DNA of 64,000 bases from Maridesulfovibrio salexigens DSM 2638 (GTDB taxonomy: Bacteria > Desulfobacterota > Desulfovibrionia > Desulfovibrionales > Desulfovibrionaceae): the NCBI RefSeq assembly GCF_000023445.1, contig NC_012881.1:2898501-2962500 (forward strand), in the 5' to 3' direction. Of the stretch, positions 24,037 to 33,789 are shown one piece after another; position 1 is the stretch's first letter, and every line of letters starts with the position of its first letter. Under the pieces are notes generated by a model, which worked only from the letters and a program-made list of their open reading frames with translations, had not been told where the DNA came from and did not search any database. Both the position numbers and the translations under genes were made by a program.

Positions 24037-24873
24037 ATGAAAACACGTGCTTTGTCACTTACAATTCCTGTTATGGCTCCGGCTTTGCTGGCTGTGGTCT
24101 GGATCGGCCTTGCCAGCGAGATCGGCAATCAGGTCATTCTGCCCGGCATAGAGCAGGTCGGTCATATCGTATTCAATCCCACGGAAGACCTGATCAGCAT
24201 GGGGTCTTTAGCTGGCAATGTGCTGGTCAGCCTTGTGCGGGTAATCATGGGATATACTTTGGCGGCTGCTGTAGCCATCCCGCTTGGGGTGGTCATGGGA
24301 TATTACGGGGTGGTGTTTAAATTTTTCAACGGCTTCCTGAACCTGTTCCGGCCCATCCCGCCCTTGGCGTGGGTTCCGCTGGTCATGGCATGGTTCGGAA
24401 TTTCCAGCCTTGCGACACTAAGCGGTGTGGAAACAGGTCAGCTGTATATCTATCTGGACAACATCAAATTCTCCATGCTGTTCATTATCTTCATCGGAGC
24501 ATTCTACCCCATCCTGACCTCGACCATTCACGGAGTGCGTAACGTTAATAAAACGCTGATTGATTCCGCGCGGGTTCTCGGTGCAAATGAACGACAGATT
24601 TTCCGCAAAGTCCTGATCCCGGCGGCAATGCCTTCCATCATTACCGGAATGCGCATCGGGCTGGGTATTGCATGGATGTGCCTTGTTTCCGCTGAGATGC
24701 TTCCCGGATCACTTTCCGGCATCGGCTATATGATCACCCATGCCTTCACGCTGGCCTCCACAGATATCGTCATTGCCGGAATGATTTCCATCGGCGCGGT
24801 AGGAGCTGCAATGGATGCGGTATTCCGCCACATTGAGCACAAACACTTTTCATGGCGCAGGCAGGCGGGCTAA
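24037..24873 (+). CDS. ABC importer permease, SsuC/TauC type
   Basis: 278 residues, about six membrane helices; the BPD_transp_1 coupling stretch is present near residue 180 as DSARVLGANERQIFRKVLIPAAMPSII, described here by its EAA-loop-like features (G at GANE, IPAAMP). Forms the inner-membrane channel with the ATPase that begins immediately after its stop (TAAATG). A hairpin element precedes it, which may lower its expression relative to the binding protein. The ribosome-binding site is weak. Confidence 0.92.
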   Translation: MKTRALSLTIPVMAPALLAVVWIGLASEIGNQVILPGIEQVGHIVFNPTEDLISMGSLAGNVLVSLVRVIMGYTLAAAVAIPLGVVMGYYGVVFKFFNGFLNLFRPIPPLAWVPLVMAWFGISSLATLSGVETGQLYIYLDNIKFSMLFIIFIGAFYPILTSTIHGVRNVNKTLIDSARVLGANERQIFRKVLIPAAMPSIITGMRIGLGIAWMCLVSAEMLPGSLSGIGYMITHAFTLASTDIVIAGMISIGAVGAAMDAVFRHIEHKHFSWRRQAG

Positions 24874-25635
24874 ATGAATCAAAAAAGAGAACAAGTCATA
24901 GAGATTAACAGACTGAGCAAAGAATACACCACCGGAACAGGAAATACAGTTCTGGCTGTAGACGGTGTCAGCCTGCAAATTCCCCGCAATTCCTTTACCT
25001 GCATAGTCGGGCCTTCCGGCTGTGGTAAATCAACCATTTTGCGCATAGCTGCGGGGCTGGAAAAAAGTTCTTCCGGCACTGTCCATTACAATGGAACTTC
25101 GGTCAGCAAGCCTTGTGCGGAAATCGGTCTTGTCTTTCAGGAATACTCGCTATTCCCGTGGCTGAGTGTGCTCGATAATGTTGCTGCGGGACCGGAATTT
25201 GCCGGAGTTGATAAGGATAAGCGGTACGAAGATGCCCAGCGGTACATCCGTATGGTCAACATGATAGATTTCAAAGATGCCTACCCCCATGAGCTCTCAG
25301 GCGGCATGCGTCAAAGGGTTGCCATTGCCCGTGCCCTTGCCAATGAACCGGATGTCCTGCTCATGGATGAACCATTCGGAGCGCTGGATGCCCATACCCG
25401 TATCCTGCTGCAGAAAGAACTTCTTAAAGTCTGGGAAATGACCCGAAAAACAATTGTGCTGGTCACCCACTCTGTTGATGAAGCTGTATACTTGGCAGAT
25501 CGTATAGTGATAATGTCCAGCCGTCCGGGACGGATACGTAAAATGCTTGAAGTGGACATGGAGCGCCCCCGCAGCAGAGCCATGCCTGAGTTCGGCGAAT
25601 TGACTGATTATATTTTAAAAGAGCTGGAGCATTAA
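24874..25635 (+). CDS. ABC importer ATPase, SsuB/TauB type
   Basis: 253 residues. Walker A GPSGCGKS at 46-53, Q-loop QEYSLFPW, signature LSGGMRQR, Walker B VLLMDEPFGALD, switch His in LVTHSVDEA. Cytoplasmic motor of the importer. Its ATG directly follows the permease stop. The order reductase, binding protein, permease, ATPase is one operon of about 4 kb. Confidence 0.95.
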   Translation: MNQKREQVIEINRLSKEYTTGTGNTVLAVDGVSLQIPRNSFTCIVGPSGCGKSTILRIAAGLEKSSSGTVHYNGTSVSKPCAEIGLVFQEYSLFPWLSVLDNVAAGPEFAGVDKDKRYEDAQRYIRMVNMIDFKDAYPHELSGGMRQRVAIARALANEPDVLLMDEPFGALDAHTRILLQKELLKVWEMTRKTIVLVTHSVDEAVYLADRIVIMSSRPGRIRKMLEVDMERPRSRAMPEFGELTDYILKELEH

Positions 25636-25718
25636 CTTAAACATTGATTTTTATCCCCTCGCCCCATAGTAAGGCCGAAAAAGCAAATCAAACTTCTGGT
25701 CATCAGGGATAAATAATT

Positions 25719-26174
25719 ATGCAAATCTGGGTCGACGCTGATGCCTGTCCTAAGGCAGTAAAAGAAATACTTTTCAAAACCGCCATGCGCCGGGAAGTAA
25801 AACTTACCCTTGTGGCCAACCAGTATATGAATATACCCACATCCCCTTTCATTGATACAATCAAGGTCGGTGCAGGATTCGATGTGGCTGATAATGAAAT
25901 CGTTAAGCTGTGCAATGCCGGAGATCTGGTTATTACCGCAGACATCCCGCTGGCGGACAAAATTGTTGAGAAAGGAGCAACTGGTTTAAACCCACGCGGA
26001 GAGCTTTACACCGAAGACAACATCAAGGGCATACTGAGCATGCGCAATCTTATGGAAGAACTGCGCAGCGCGGGAACTGTTTCAGGCGGCCCAGCCGCTT
26101 TCAGCCCTAAGGATAAGCAGAATTTTACCAATCAGCTGGATAAATTTCTGACCCGCAGCTTGAACCGGATTTAA
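25719..26174 (+). CDS. YaiI/YqxD family protein (UPF0178)
   Basis: 151 residues. Matches the UPF0178/DUF188 family over its whole length: [14 protein letters not shown] at the N-terminus, [23 protein letters not shown] in the middle (key residues [11 protein letters not shown]) and [10 protein letters not shown]. The fold is PIN-like with conserved acidic residues that could bind metal; function is not established. Single gene, ribosome-binding site weak. Confidence 0.9.
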   Translation: MQIWVDADACPKAVKEILFKTAMRREVKLTLVANQYMNIPTSPFIDTIKVGAGFDVADNEIVKLCNAGDLVITADIPLADKIVEKGATGLNPRGELYTEDNIKGILSMRNLMEELRSAGTVSGGPAAFSPKDKQNFTNQLDKFLTRSLNRI

Positions 26175-26279
26175 CAAAACATAAAAAGATTCCTGTAAAT
26201 ATATACATCTCCTCCCTAAATCTGCTAAGCTTATTCTGAAAACCATGCTCTGATTATCGAATACGCAAGGGAGGCCAGT

Positions 26280-27557
26280 ATGACCGATCTCCATTTCTCA
26301 GACCAAAAGACTGCTGAAAAATATCAACTGGAAAAGCTGAACCAGATTCTGGGCACTGCCGTTAAGGCCCCTTTTTATAAAAGACTTTACCAAGATATCG
26401 AGCTGCCCCTGAAAAGTCTGGATGAGCTCAAACAGATTCCGATTATAGACAAGCAGACCCTTTGCACAGAAGGGGAAACCTGCAAGAAGTCACTATACAC
26501 CCGCACCACCGGGGGATTCTATAAGTTTTCCACCGGGGGCACTTCCGGCAGGATGAGTTTTGCCCGCTACGGCCTAGATGAATTTCAGGAAGTCTGCAAT
26601 GGCGCGGCCTATGGTCTTAAGGCATGCGGAATAACTCCTGACGATCTGGTAGCCAACTGCATCAGGGCCGGAGCCTTCTGGAACGGATTCCTGATCAGTT
26701 ACCGCGCCCTTGAAATGATCGGTTGCAACATACTGCCCATCACCGACAATCAACCGGTAGAACGAACCCTTGATTATCTGGAAATGATGGGTCCGAATAC
26801 CCTTTTCGGAATATCCCCCACACTGGTTCAGATTGCCCAAGCAGCCACACGCCGAGGTCTGAACCTCGACATCGAGAAAGTCGCCTTCGCCTCCACCCCC
26901 CTGACAACCGAACAGGAAAGCTACCTTGCCTCGGTTTGGCCTAATGCTTCTTTCCATTCTGCCGGATACGGAGCTGCCGAAGTAGGGCCTATCGGCTTTC
27001 AATGTGAACATTGTACCGGAACAGAACATCACATCCTGCAACCGCACTGCATAGTGGAACAGGATGATGACGGAGGTATCATCGCCACCTCTCTGATCAG
27101 AACCCTTCAACCTGCTATACGCATGAAGGTTGGCGACGATATCGAATGGATGGACGGAAAATGTCCCTGCGGCAGGACCAGTCCGCGCTTCAGGTTGCTG
27201 CAACGCTCTGATGAAATAATCGAATTTCAATACGATTCCATGTCGCTGGATCAGATTGATTCCTGTCTGGGTAATTTCAGGGAACTGACTCCGATCTTCC
27301 AAGTCCGGCTGGATTTGAATGGAAAGGAAACAGACATCATTATTCGTATCGAAGCTGCTGACGGAGATGCTGTGGATGACTACCAGCTGAGCTCCAATGT
27401 CTATGAATGCCTTACAAGCAAGATCCCAGCAGTGGGCGCCAACCGTAAGAAAAACAGCATCAGGGCCTTCAAGATTCTGGTTGTACCCTCCGGCGGCATA
27501 CAGAGGGTGGAAACCACGGGTAAGATCAGAAGGGTTATTGATAAGCGGTTTATGTAA
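26280..27557 (+). CDS. PaaK-like AMP-dependent CoA ligase
   Basis: 425 residues, phenylacetate-CoA-ligase family. The ATP/AMP motif is FSTGGTSGRMSF near residue 80, later GYGAAEVG as the adenine contact, KVGDDIEW and CPCGRTSPRF before the C-terminal domain, and a final lysine-bearing segment TTGKIRRVI. Cys-rich CEHC and CPCG could bind metal. It would activate an aromatic or other carboxylate as acyl-AMP then acyl-CoA; substrate unknown. AAGGGAGG precedes ATG 26280. Ends at a terminator shared with a convergent operon. Confidence 0.85.
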   Translation: MTDLHFSDQKTAEKYQLEKLNQILGTAVKAPFYKRLYQDIELPLKSLDELKQIPIIDKQTLCTEGETCKKSLYTRTTGGFYKFSTGGTSGRMSFARYGLDEFQEVCNGAAYGLKACGITPDDLVANCIRAGAFWNGFLISYRALEMIGCNILPITDNQPVERTLDYLEMMGPNTLFGISPTLVQIAQAATRRGLNLDIEKVAFASTPLTTEQESYLASVWPNASFHSAGYGAAEVGPIGFQCEHCTGTEHHILQPHCIVEQDDDGGIIATSLIRTLQPAIRMKVGDDIEWMDGKCPCGRTSPRFRLLQRSDEIIEFQYDSMSLDQIDSCLGNFRELTPIFQVRLDLNGKETDIIIRIEAADGDAVDDYQLSSNVYECLTSKIPAVGANRKKNSIRAFKILVVPSGGIQRVETTGKIRRVIDKRFM

Positions 27558-27573
27558 ATTAATATTTAACCTC

Positions 27574-27611
27574 AAAGCCCCTCTTTGCCTGATCAGGTGG
27601 AGAGGGGCTTT
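27574..27611. terminator. Bidirectional terminator
   Basis: 11-bp perfect stem aaagcccctct (27574-27584) and agaggggcttt (27601-27611), 16-nt loop that can pair further. Serves the CoA ligase and the convergent phosphatase operon. Confidence 0.85.
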
Positions 27612-27626
27612 GTTGTGTGAAAATTA

Positions 27627-28715
27627 CTATTTCAATTCATCCTCATCCAGCCCCTGCGCCATCATCAACTTAAACAGCAGCTCTATGAACTTGCCGGAAA
27701 CAACATCCGGCAAGGCAAAAAGCGGCAGCTTTCCATCGTGCATGGTTCCGGTACAGGCTAGCCAGATTTCTTTGGAAATTCTATCCAGACCGGGCATAAG
27801 CTCCTCGCGCCACAACCGCCCGTTTTCAGAAGTATCCAACCCGAAGGCACGGCATTGAAGGGGGCGATAATCAAAGAGACGGCACTTGCCTTCCTCCAGT
27901 AATGGACAGATGGAATCCACACCGGAAAGACAAAATCCGGCTTCGTTATCGCTGGATATTTCGCGCATAGCCAGCCGCTCAGCCCGAGCCGTGGCGACAG
28001 CTTTTTCAATAACAGCCAAACGATCCTCATGGGTCAGTTCCAAATTCACACAGTGACTCAAATGAAGGGCCTCAGCCAGAGTCATCCTCAGCGGAGTCCG
28101 GCAGCAACGGTCATGATCCAAGCCGCATTGCTGAAGGCTTTGAAGCCTTGCTGCCCGTTGCTCAACTTTACCGGCCAATTCCAAGTAGTCATTAAAGAAA
28201 GGAGACAGATCAACTTTACGCTTAAATTCAACACAGGGCGTACGCGCGGTAAGTTTTCCACTTTTGCGTCCATACTTGCGGATGGTCCACCACTGGGAAA
28301 AATTGGCAGGCTTGGAACGTAATGCCTTCATTTTACGTCCTGCCAGTTTATGCCCCAGCCCGCGCCGCAACAGGTAGGCATTAAGCACGGTCCCGGTCCT
28401 GCCGATACCATGACGGCAATGGATAAGAACCTTCTTGCCCAGATAGATAGACTCGTCCAACCACTCAAGGGCCTTTTCCAACTCCACCAGCTCCGGGGCC
28501 TCTTCGTCTTCAAGAGGCAGGTAATAGACATCAAATCCCGCCCCCTGTTCAATCTCATGCAGGTCGCAAAATTCACCACAAAGATTGATGATCCCATCAA
28601 CTCCCTGTGCTTTGAGGGAATCCAACTGGGCATGACTCATAGGAGCACAGCCGACTGCAAGCTGATCGGTCACCCAACAGGGATTATAGGCCTGACTGCT
28701 ATTCTCTTCAGACAT
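27627..28715 (-). CDS. Dual-specificity phosphatase / YkgJ zinc-cluster fusion
   Basis: 362 residues from ATG 28715 (GGAGGG upstream; a further upstream start lacks one). N-terminal half is a tyrosine/dual-specificity phosphatase: CX5R loop HCRHGIGRTGT with a supporting acidic loop LEDEEAPE. C-terminal half is a YkgJ-type cysteine cluster (FCLSG, ICPLLEEGKCRLFDYRPLQCRAFG, by key residues C, C, C, RP, CR), usually a zinc or Fe-S site. A phosphatase fused to YkgJ is unusual. The gene overlaps the stop of the PEP-synthase-like gene by 8 bases, so translation is coupled and the phosphatase may act on that protein. Confidence 0.85.
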   Translation of the reverse strand: MSEENSSQAYNPCWVTDQLAVGCAPMSHAQLDSLKAQGVDGIINLCGEFCDLHEIEQGAGFDVYYLPLEDEEAPELVELEKALEWLDESIYLGKKVLIHCRHGIGRTGTVLNAYLLRRGLGHKLAGRKMKALRSKPANFSQWWTIRKYGRKSGKLTARTPCVEFKRKVDLSPFFNDYLELAGKVEQRAARLQSLQQCGLDHDRCCRTPLRMTLAEALHLSHCVNLELTHEDRLAVIEKAVATARAERLAMREISSDNEAGFCLSGVDSICPLLEEGKCRLFDYRPLQCRAFGLDTSENGRLWREELMPGLDRISKEIWLACTGTMHDGKLPLFALPDVVSGKFIELLFKLMMAQGLDEDELK

Positions 28716-31155
28716 CAATTCCCTCCGCTGCGAACACAAACTTAACCAACTCCGCATCCACCTGACCGGAATTTTCCAGCCTCATATCCATCAGTCTGGT
28801 CACAGCCATGAGATATCCCAGAACAGCAAGCTGTTTCGCAGTATCCTTTAAATCCAGACGGGAACTGAATGCCAGCAGCATATCCCCGCGCATTTCAGTT
28901 TCAAATCCATAATATTCAAGAGCCTTGCTGATGAACTCCAGCCGCAGAATCCGGTTATCTAATCCGGCTCCGCCGCCCTTAAAACGAAATTTTATATAAT
29001 TATGACCGGCAACAGGTCCGCACAAAGAATCAATTTCAGAAAAATGGTAGCCGAAACGAACCAGCAAATGCATATAATCTTCCGCCAGCAGCCCGTAACT
29101 GGCGAGCAGCTTGGAATCCTTGCTGAAAATTCCTGCGGACATGCGATCGAATTCTTCCCAGTCCACATGGGTCATTTCCTCGGGCCAGTCCACCCGCTCA
29201 TCAGAAAGCCCCTTCCAGAATACCTGCATGGGAAAACTATTGATTTCATCAGGAAAAACTTCCTTTTTGTTTTCAACGCCAGAATCTAGGCCCCGCTCCA
29301 GATCAATCAGGTATACCACCAGAGGCAGGGAGGTCAGCAGACGTTTTGAACTTCCCATACCCAAACCACGCTTATCCACCAGAGAAAACATTTCCTGCAC
29401 TGCCATTTCATGGCAATACCGAATTAAATCATGCATGGATTCACAGCCGGAAGGACAGAAGTTTTCTGCGTTCGGGTCGACTAAATTAAGATGCACCAAC
29501 GGCGGAGCCATATCCTTATATAAATCCAAAATACGTTGCGGAACCCGCGAATCATTGCAGCTACGGGTCAACACACTCTCTATGCAACCTTCATAAACAG
29601 CTCCGGATGTTCCATCCACAGTAACCACCTGTCCCGGCTTAAAACGATCCAGCACATCACCCACCAGCACAGGAATACCCATCTCCCTTGCCACAGACCC
29701 GAAATGGCTGGCCCTGCTCCCGGCAGCAGAGAGCACACCGTTCATCTTTGCAGCAAAAGTAAGCAAGGAAGGTTTCAAGGCCGGGGTGACTACGATAGCG
29801 CCTTCAGGGATTCGCGCTATCTCTTCACCGCTGCGGGCAAAATACACTTCACCGCACCCCGCTCCGCCTGCGGCACGCTCTAAACCTTCAATGAGCGGCA
29901 TTGCTGCAATGGGAGCAAATTCCCTGACCTGCCCCGCCGCTTCCTGCTGCAAAGGGCGTGTCTGAAGAATATGAAACTGACCTTCCTGATCCAAAGCCCA
30001 CTCCATATCCTGCGGACAACCGAACTGCTCTTCCAGCTTCAAAGCGCATTTAGCCAATTGAATAAGCATCCGTTCATCAGGCAATGCAGCGCGATTAAAA
30101 TCACAGTCACTGACCAGCCGAGGCTCCTTGTCCCGATACAGCGAACCTTTAACAGGAACAACGCTGCCATCAACAAGGGAAGCACCCAATCCCGAAACTC
30201 CGTAAACCCCGACACTATCGCGGCTGAGGCAATCCGGGTCCAAGGAATAAACTACCCCGGAACTGCGGGCATCTATCATAGGCACGATGAGAACTGCCAT
30301 GGCAGTATCATTATCAGTCAAGCCATTGGAAATACGATAAGAAACAGCTCGAGGACAATACTTGCCAGCCAAAACCCGTTTATAAGCTTCGAGAACATCA
30401 TCCGGATGCACATCAAGTTCGCTTGCATACTGTCCGGCAAATGAAATTTCACTATCCTCGGCCAAAGCACTGGAACGCACTGCGAGTCTGCCGGTACCGT
30501 CAAGATAGGTAGCAAGACCTTGTTTTATCTCTGTAGTAACTTTGGGAGGAACTTCTCCCGCAAGGAACAGCTCTTGAAGCTCAAGGGTTAAAGATGAAAG
30601 CAAGCGCACATTACCTACCTCCATCTGACACAGCCTCTTGCTCACAGCTTCACGTAAATCATTATGCTCCAGATAAGCCTGAAAAGCATTCGCTGTTACC
30701 ACAAAACCGGGAAGAGCCTCCACATGTCCCAATCCGTGCACCCGGCCTAAATTAGCTCCTTTTCCTCCAGACAAATCAGGGCATTCACCCGCAGCAGCAA
30801 GAGGGACAGTGTACGGTGGCCCGGAATCAGGAAAAGGCAGGGCAACTGCGTTGCGCGCTTTTAGATCAATGCGCTGAAATTCTTCCGGCAGATCACGAAA
30901 TTTATGGGGATGCATCTCCTGTAATTCCCCGACCATTCCATAAACGGCCTGAGAGATCTGGGCTTGCAGACAATTAGCCTGCATCCGGTCAGAAAGATTT
31001 CTGCCGTAGAACAGTTCTTCAAGGTCAGCAACCAGATCGAGAGCTTGCGAGTCGTATTCCAGCAGAATTTTGAATGCTTCATACTTACGTTGCTGCAAAG
31101 CTCTCGGGGCAAACAAGGTTTCAGCCCAATATTTCAAACTTTTAAGTGGAAGCAT
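28708..31155 (-). CDS. PEP-synthase-like protein lacking the PEP-binding barrel
   Basis: 815 residues. An N-terminal region of about 115 residues, then an ATP-grasp pyruvate phosphate dikinase domain (about 125-405: LSGGKGANLG, RLAVRSSALAEDS, FAGQY) and a swivelling phosphohistidine domain with His484 in GSRASHFGSVAREMG. The C-terminal PEP/pyruvate TIM barrel of real PEP synthase is absent; residues 540-815 are a different helical region. So it can probably autophosphorylate from ATP but pass phosphate to another acceptor, as in rifampin phosphotransferase or other PPDK-like enzymes. Coupled to a downstream phosphatase. Confidence 0.85.
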   Translation of the reverse strand: MLPLKSLKYWAETLFAPRALQQRKYEAFKILLEYDSQALDLVADLEELFYGRNLSDRMQANCLQAQISQAVYGMVGELQEMHPHKFRDLPEEFQRIDLKARNAVALPFPDSGPPYTVPLAAAGECPDLSGGKGANLGRVHGLGHVEALPGFVVTANAFQAYLEHNDLREAVSKRLCQMEVGNVRLLSSLTLELQELFLAGEVPPKVTTEIKQGLATYLDGTGRLAVRSSALAEDSEISFAGQYASELDVHPDDVLEAYKRVLAGKYCPRAVSYRISNGLTDNDTAMAVLIVPMIDARSSGVVYSLDPDCLSRDSVGVYGVSGLGASLVDGSVVPVKGSLYRDKEPRLVSDCDFNRAALPDERMLIQLAKCALKLEEQFGCPQDMEWALDQEGQFHILQTRPLQQEAAGQVREFAPIAAMPLIEGLERAAGGAGCGEVYFARSGEEIARIPEGAIVVTPALKPSLLTFAAKMNGVLSAAGSRASHFGSVAREMGIPVLVGDVLDRFKPGQVVTVDGTSGAVYEGCIESVLTRSCNDSRVPQRILDLYKDMAPPLVHLNLVDPNAENFCPSGCESMHDLIRYCHEMAVQEMFSLVDKRGLGMGSSKRLLTSLPLVVYLIDLERGLDSGVENKKEVFPDEINSFPMQVFWKGLSDERVDWPEEMTHVDWEEFDRMSAGIFSKDSKLLASYGLLAEDYMHLLVRFGYHFSEIDSLCGPVAGHNYIKFRFKGGGAGLDNRILRLEFISKALEYYGFETEMRGDMLLAFSSRLDLKDTAKQLAVLGYLMAVTRLMDMRLENSGQVDAELVKFVFAAEGIDV

Positions 31156-31412
31156 CGCCTCTCCGAAACATTTGTGTTTTCATTTTTCCGGCTTACGAAC
31201 AGATTATCTTATTACAATAAAAATTCACAGCCCGGAAAATCCATTCCAACAATATATTTTATTTCCATACCATCATCGGCAACACATCTTTTTTACACCA
31301 CATATTGATTTTATCTCTCTGCCGAGCTAAATATGAAACAGTGCCCTTTGCGCTACAGATATATAATTCAGGGATTTTCCCTCGACAAAAGATTCGGAGA
31401 CGTTTGCAGACA

Positions 31413-33680
31413 ATGAATTATTTAAAAAAGTGGTGGCTGACTATTTGCTTCGTTTCACTGACAGTCCTCCTGACAGCTATAATTATCATTCCCCACTCCA
31501 CCACATCCCGTAAGGCTCTGACCGAACTGGCCCATGAGATTATGCTCAATATCTCTTCATATACGCTGGACAAATCGGAAAGCTACCTTCGCCCGGCAGA
31601 GAATGCAGCAGAACTGACACGGTTCCTTGCAGATAGTAATATTGTCAGCAGTGATAATTACCAAAATATGATTCGGTATTTCAGCGAGCAGCTTTCTCTA
31701 TACCACCAGCTTTCGGGTATCTACTATGGAACAACCAAGGGTGAATTTTTCATGGTTACCCGCTCCGATAATAAAGTAAAAAATGGCTTACTCTCAAAAA
31801 CCATTCTTTTTGAGAATGGTGAACGCAAAACAACAATGACCTGGACCACGGCTGAAAATAAGGTACTGCAAAGTGATCTGATGCCGCTGGATAAATATGA
31901 TCCCCGTAAACGCCCATGGTTCATTGAAGCTCTGATGACCAATGATGTTATCTGGACCGAACCATATATTTTTTTCACCAGTCAGAAACCGGGAATAAGT
32001 ACAGCCAGTCCGGTATACGATGAGAATGGCAAATTGCAGGGAGTCGTCGGTGTAGACATTACAATCGCTGAACTTTCCACATTTTTGAATACACTGACCA
32101 TCGGACAGAGCGGGAAAGCCTTCATTGTAGATACAAATGGAAATGTAGTTGCATTTCCAGATCTTGAAGCTCTCAAACAGACGACACAAAACAACAAAAT
32201 ACGCTTAAGCAAAATCAATGAGTTATCCGATGAGATATGCCAGAAAGCCTATAAATCCCTAAGCGTACATCCAGACCAAATTCCGCAAAAACCAGTGTTC
32301 ACAACATTTGAACACCACGGCGCACGCTATAATGCAGTTTTTACTCCCTTTAAAAATTCCCACTGGCCCTGGATTATCGGCCTATACATCCCTGAAGACG
32401 ATTATCTGGGAGACATAAAAAAAGACTATAGATTAAGTGTCATGACAGCTGCCTTAGCTATTCTCCTTTCCGGACTGATAGGCTGGGTCGTAGCCCGCAA
32501 ACTGAATGCGGCAAAAGAAAACGCAGTAGCGGCAAACCATGCCAAAAGCCAGTTTCTGGCTGTCATGAGTCATGAGATCAGAACTCCCATGAATGTAATT
32601 CTAGGCACAACTGATCTGCTCAAGGATTCCCACCCGCGCGATGACCAAAAAAAATATATCAAGTTGCTTGATGATGCAGGAGAAGGCCTACTGGCTTTAA
32701 TAAACGACATACTCGATATGTCTAAAGTGGAAGCTGGTCTGCTTGATCTTGAAAGCATAGACTTCAACCCATCAAAAATAATGCGCCAGAGTTGCAGTGT
32801 TTTTGAACACTCAGCCTCCCAGAAGGGAATTGAGCTGGCCTGCCGTGTAGATGGTAAATTACCCGGTCTTGTCCAAGGTGATCCTGTAAGAGTGAAACAA
32901 ATACTACTGAATCTGATCGGTAATGCGGTCAAATTTACTGATACCGGGGGCGTATATGTTCAAGCCGGATACAAACAGCTGACTAATAACAACGTTGAAT
33001 TAAAATTTGAAATTCAGGACACAGGTCCCGGAATTCCCAAAGACAGACAACATGCCATTTTTGAGCACTTTACTCAGGCTGATAGTTCCATAACACGCGA
33101 ATATCAGGGAACCGGGCTGGGGCTCTCCATCAGCAAAAAGTTATGTGATATGATGAATGGCAAAATTACGGTTTCAAGTTCACCCGGGAGTGGAAGCACG
33201 TTCACTTTCACTATAACTATGAAAGAAGTGAAAGACTCCCATACTAAGGCAGAAAAATTCAAGAATCTTCCCGAAGACCGCACGCTGCCCCGTAAGGTAC
33301 TGCTTATTGAAGACAATAAAAGCAACCGTCTCCTTTTCAAACATTTTATTTCCGATTCGCCGCACATTATGAAATGTGCTTCGAACGGTGAAGAAGGGAT
33401 TGAGATATACAAGGAATTCCAACCGGATATAATTTTCATGGACATCGAAATGCCGGTTATGGACGGTTATAAAGCCACAGAAGAAATTCGAGACTGGGAG
33501 AGAATAATCGGCCTTTCCCCCGTGCCGATAATAGCCCTATCCGCCCATGCAATTAAAGGTACAGCTGAAGCTGCCCGTGAAGCAGGCTGCACCAGCTATA
33601 TGACGAAACCAATCACCAAGCTGCAATTCCTTGAACGTATTGAAAGGGACAGTCAACTAAATAACAAGAACCATTATTGA
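31413..33680 (+). CDS. Hybrid sensor histidine kinase, Cache type
   Basis: 755 residues from ATG 31413, chosen because a transmembrane signal anchor follows directly (MNYLKKWWLTICFVSL). A periplasmic dCache sensor (about 30-330) ends at a second helix (LSVMTAALAILLSGLIGW), then HisKA with His387 in VMSHEIRTPMN, a HATPase with N box LLNLIGNAVKFT and G boxes DTGPGIP and GTGLGLS, and a receiver domain with phosphoacceptor Asp677 in FMDIEMPVMDG. No HPt or output domain in the protein, so a separate partner is expected. The Cache domain senses a small organic ligand. It sits upstream of an exported superoxide-reductase-like gene, separate strand unit. Confidence 0.92.
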   Translation: MNYLKKWWLTICFVSLTVLLTAIIIIPHSTTSRKALTELAHEIMLNISSYTLDKSESYLRPAENAAELTRFLADSNIVSSDNYQNMIRYFSEQLSLYHQLSGIYYGTTKGEFFMVTRSDNKVKNGLLSKTILFENGERKTTMTWTTAENKVLQSDLMPLDKYDPRKRPWFIEALMTNDVIWTEPYIFFTSQKPGISTASPVYDENGKLQGVVGVDITIAELSTFLNTLTIGQSGKAFIVDTNGNVVAFPDLEALKQTTQNNKIRLSKINELSDEICQKAYKSLSVHPDQIPQKPVFTTFEHHGARYNAVFTPFKNSHWPWIIGLYIPEDDYLGDIKKDYRLSVMTAALAILLSGLIGWVVARKLNAAKENAVAANHAKSQFLAVMSHEIRTPMNVILGTTDLLKDSHPRDDQKKYIKLLDDAGEGLLALINDILDMSKVEAGLLDLESIDFNPSKIMRQSCSVFEHSASQKGIELACRVDGKLPGLVQGDPVRVKQILLNLIGNAVKFTDTGGVYVQAGYKQLTNNNVELKFEIQDTGPGIPKDRQHAIFEHFTQADSSITREYQGTGLGLSISKKLCDMMNGKITVSSSPGSGSTFTFTITMKEVKDSHTKAEKFKNLPEDRTLPRKVLLIEDNKSNRLLFKHFISDSPHIMKCASNGEEGIEIYKEFQPDIIFMDIEMPVMDGYKATEEIRDWERIIGLSPVPIIALSAHAIKGTAEAAREAGCTSYMTKPITKLQFLERIERDSQLNNKNHY

Positions 33681-33789
33681 CTATAGTCAGGTATGGTGTA
33701 TAAGGATTTAAAAAGCACATTGCACAGCGATTACACTGTGTAACCACTCGCGGGAAAATAAGAAAAATAGATACATTTAGGAGACGATT

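Noticed and set aside
33722..33741. CACAG-N8-CTGTG dyad before the SOR-like gene
   Set aside because: Only five paired bases with long spacer; not reliable.
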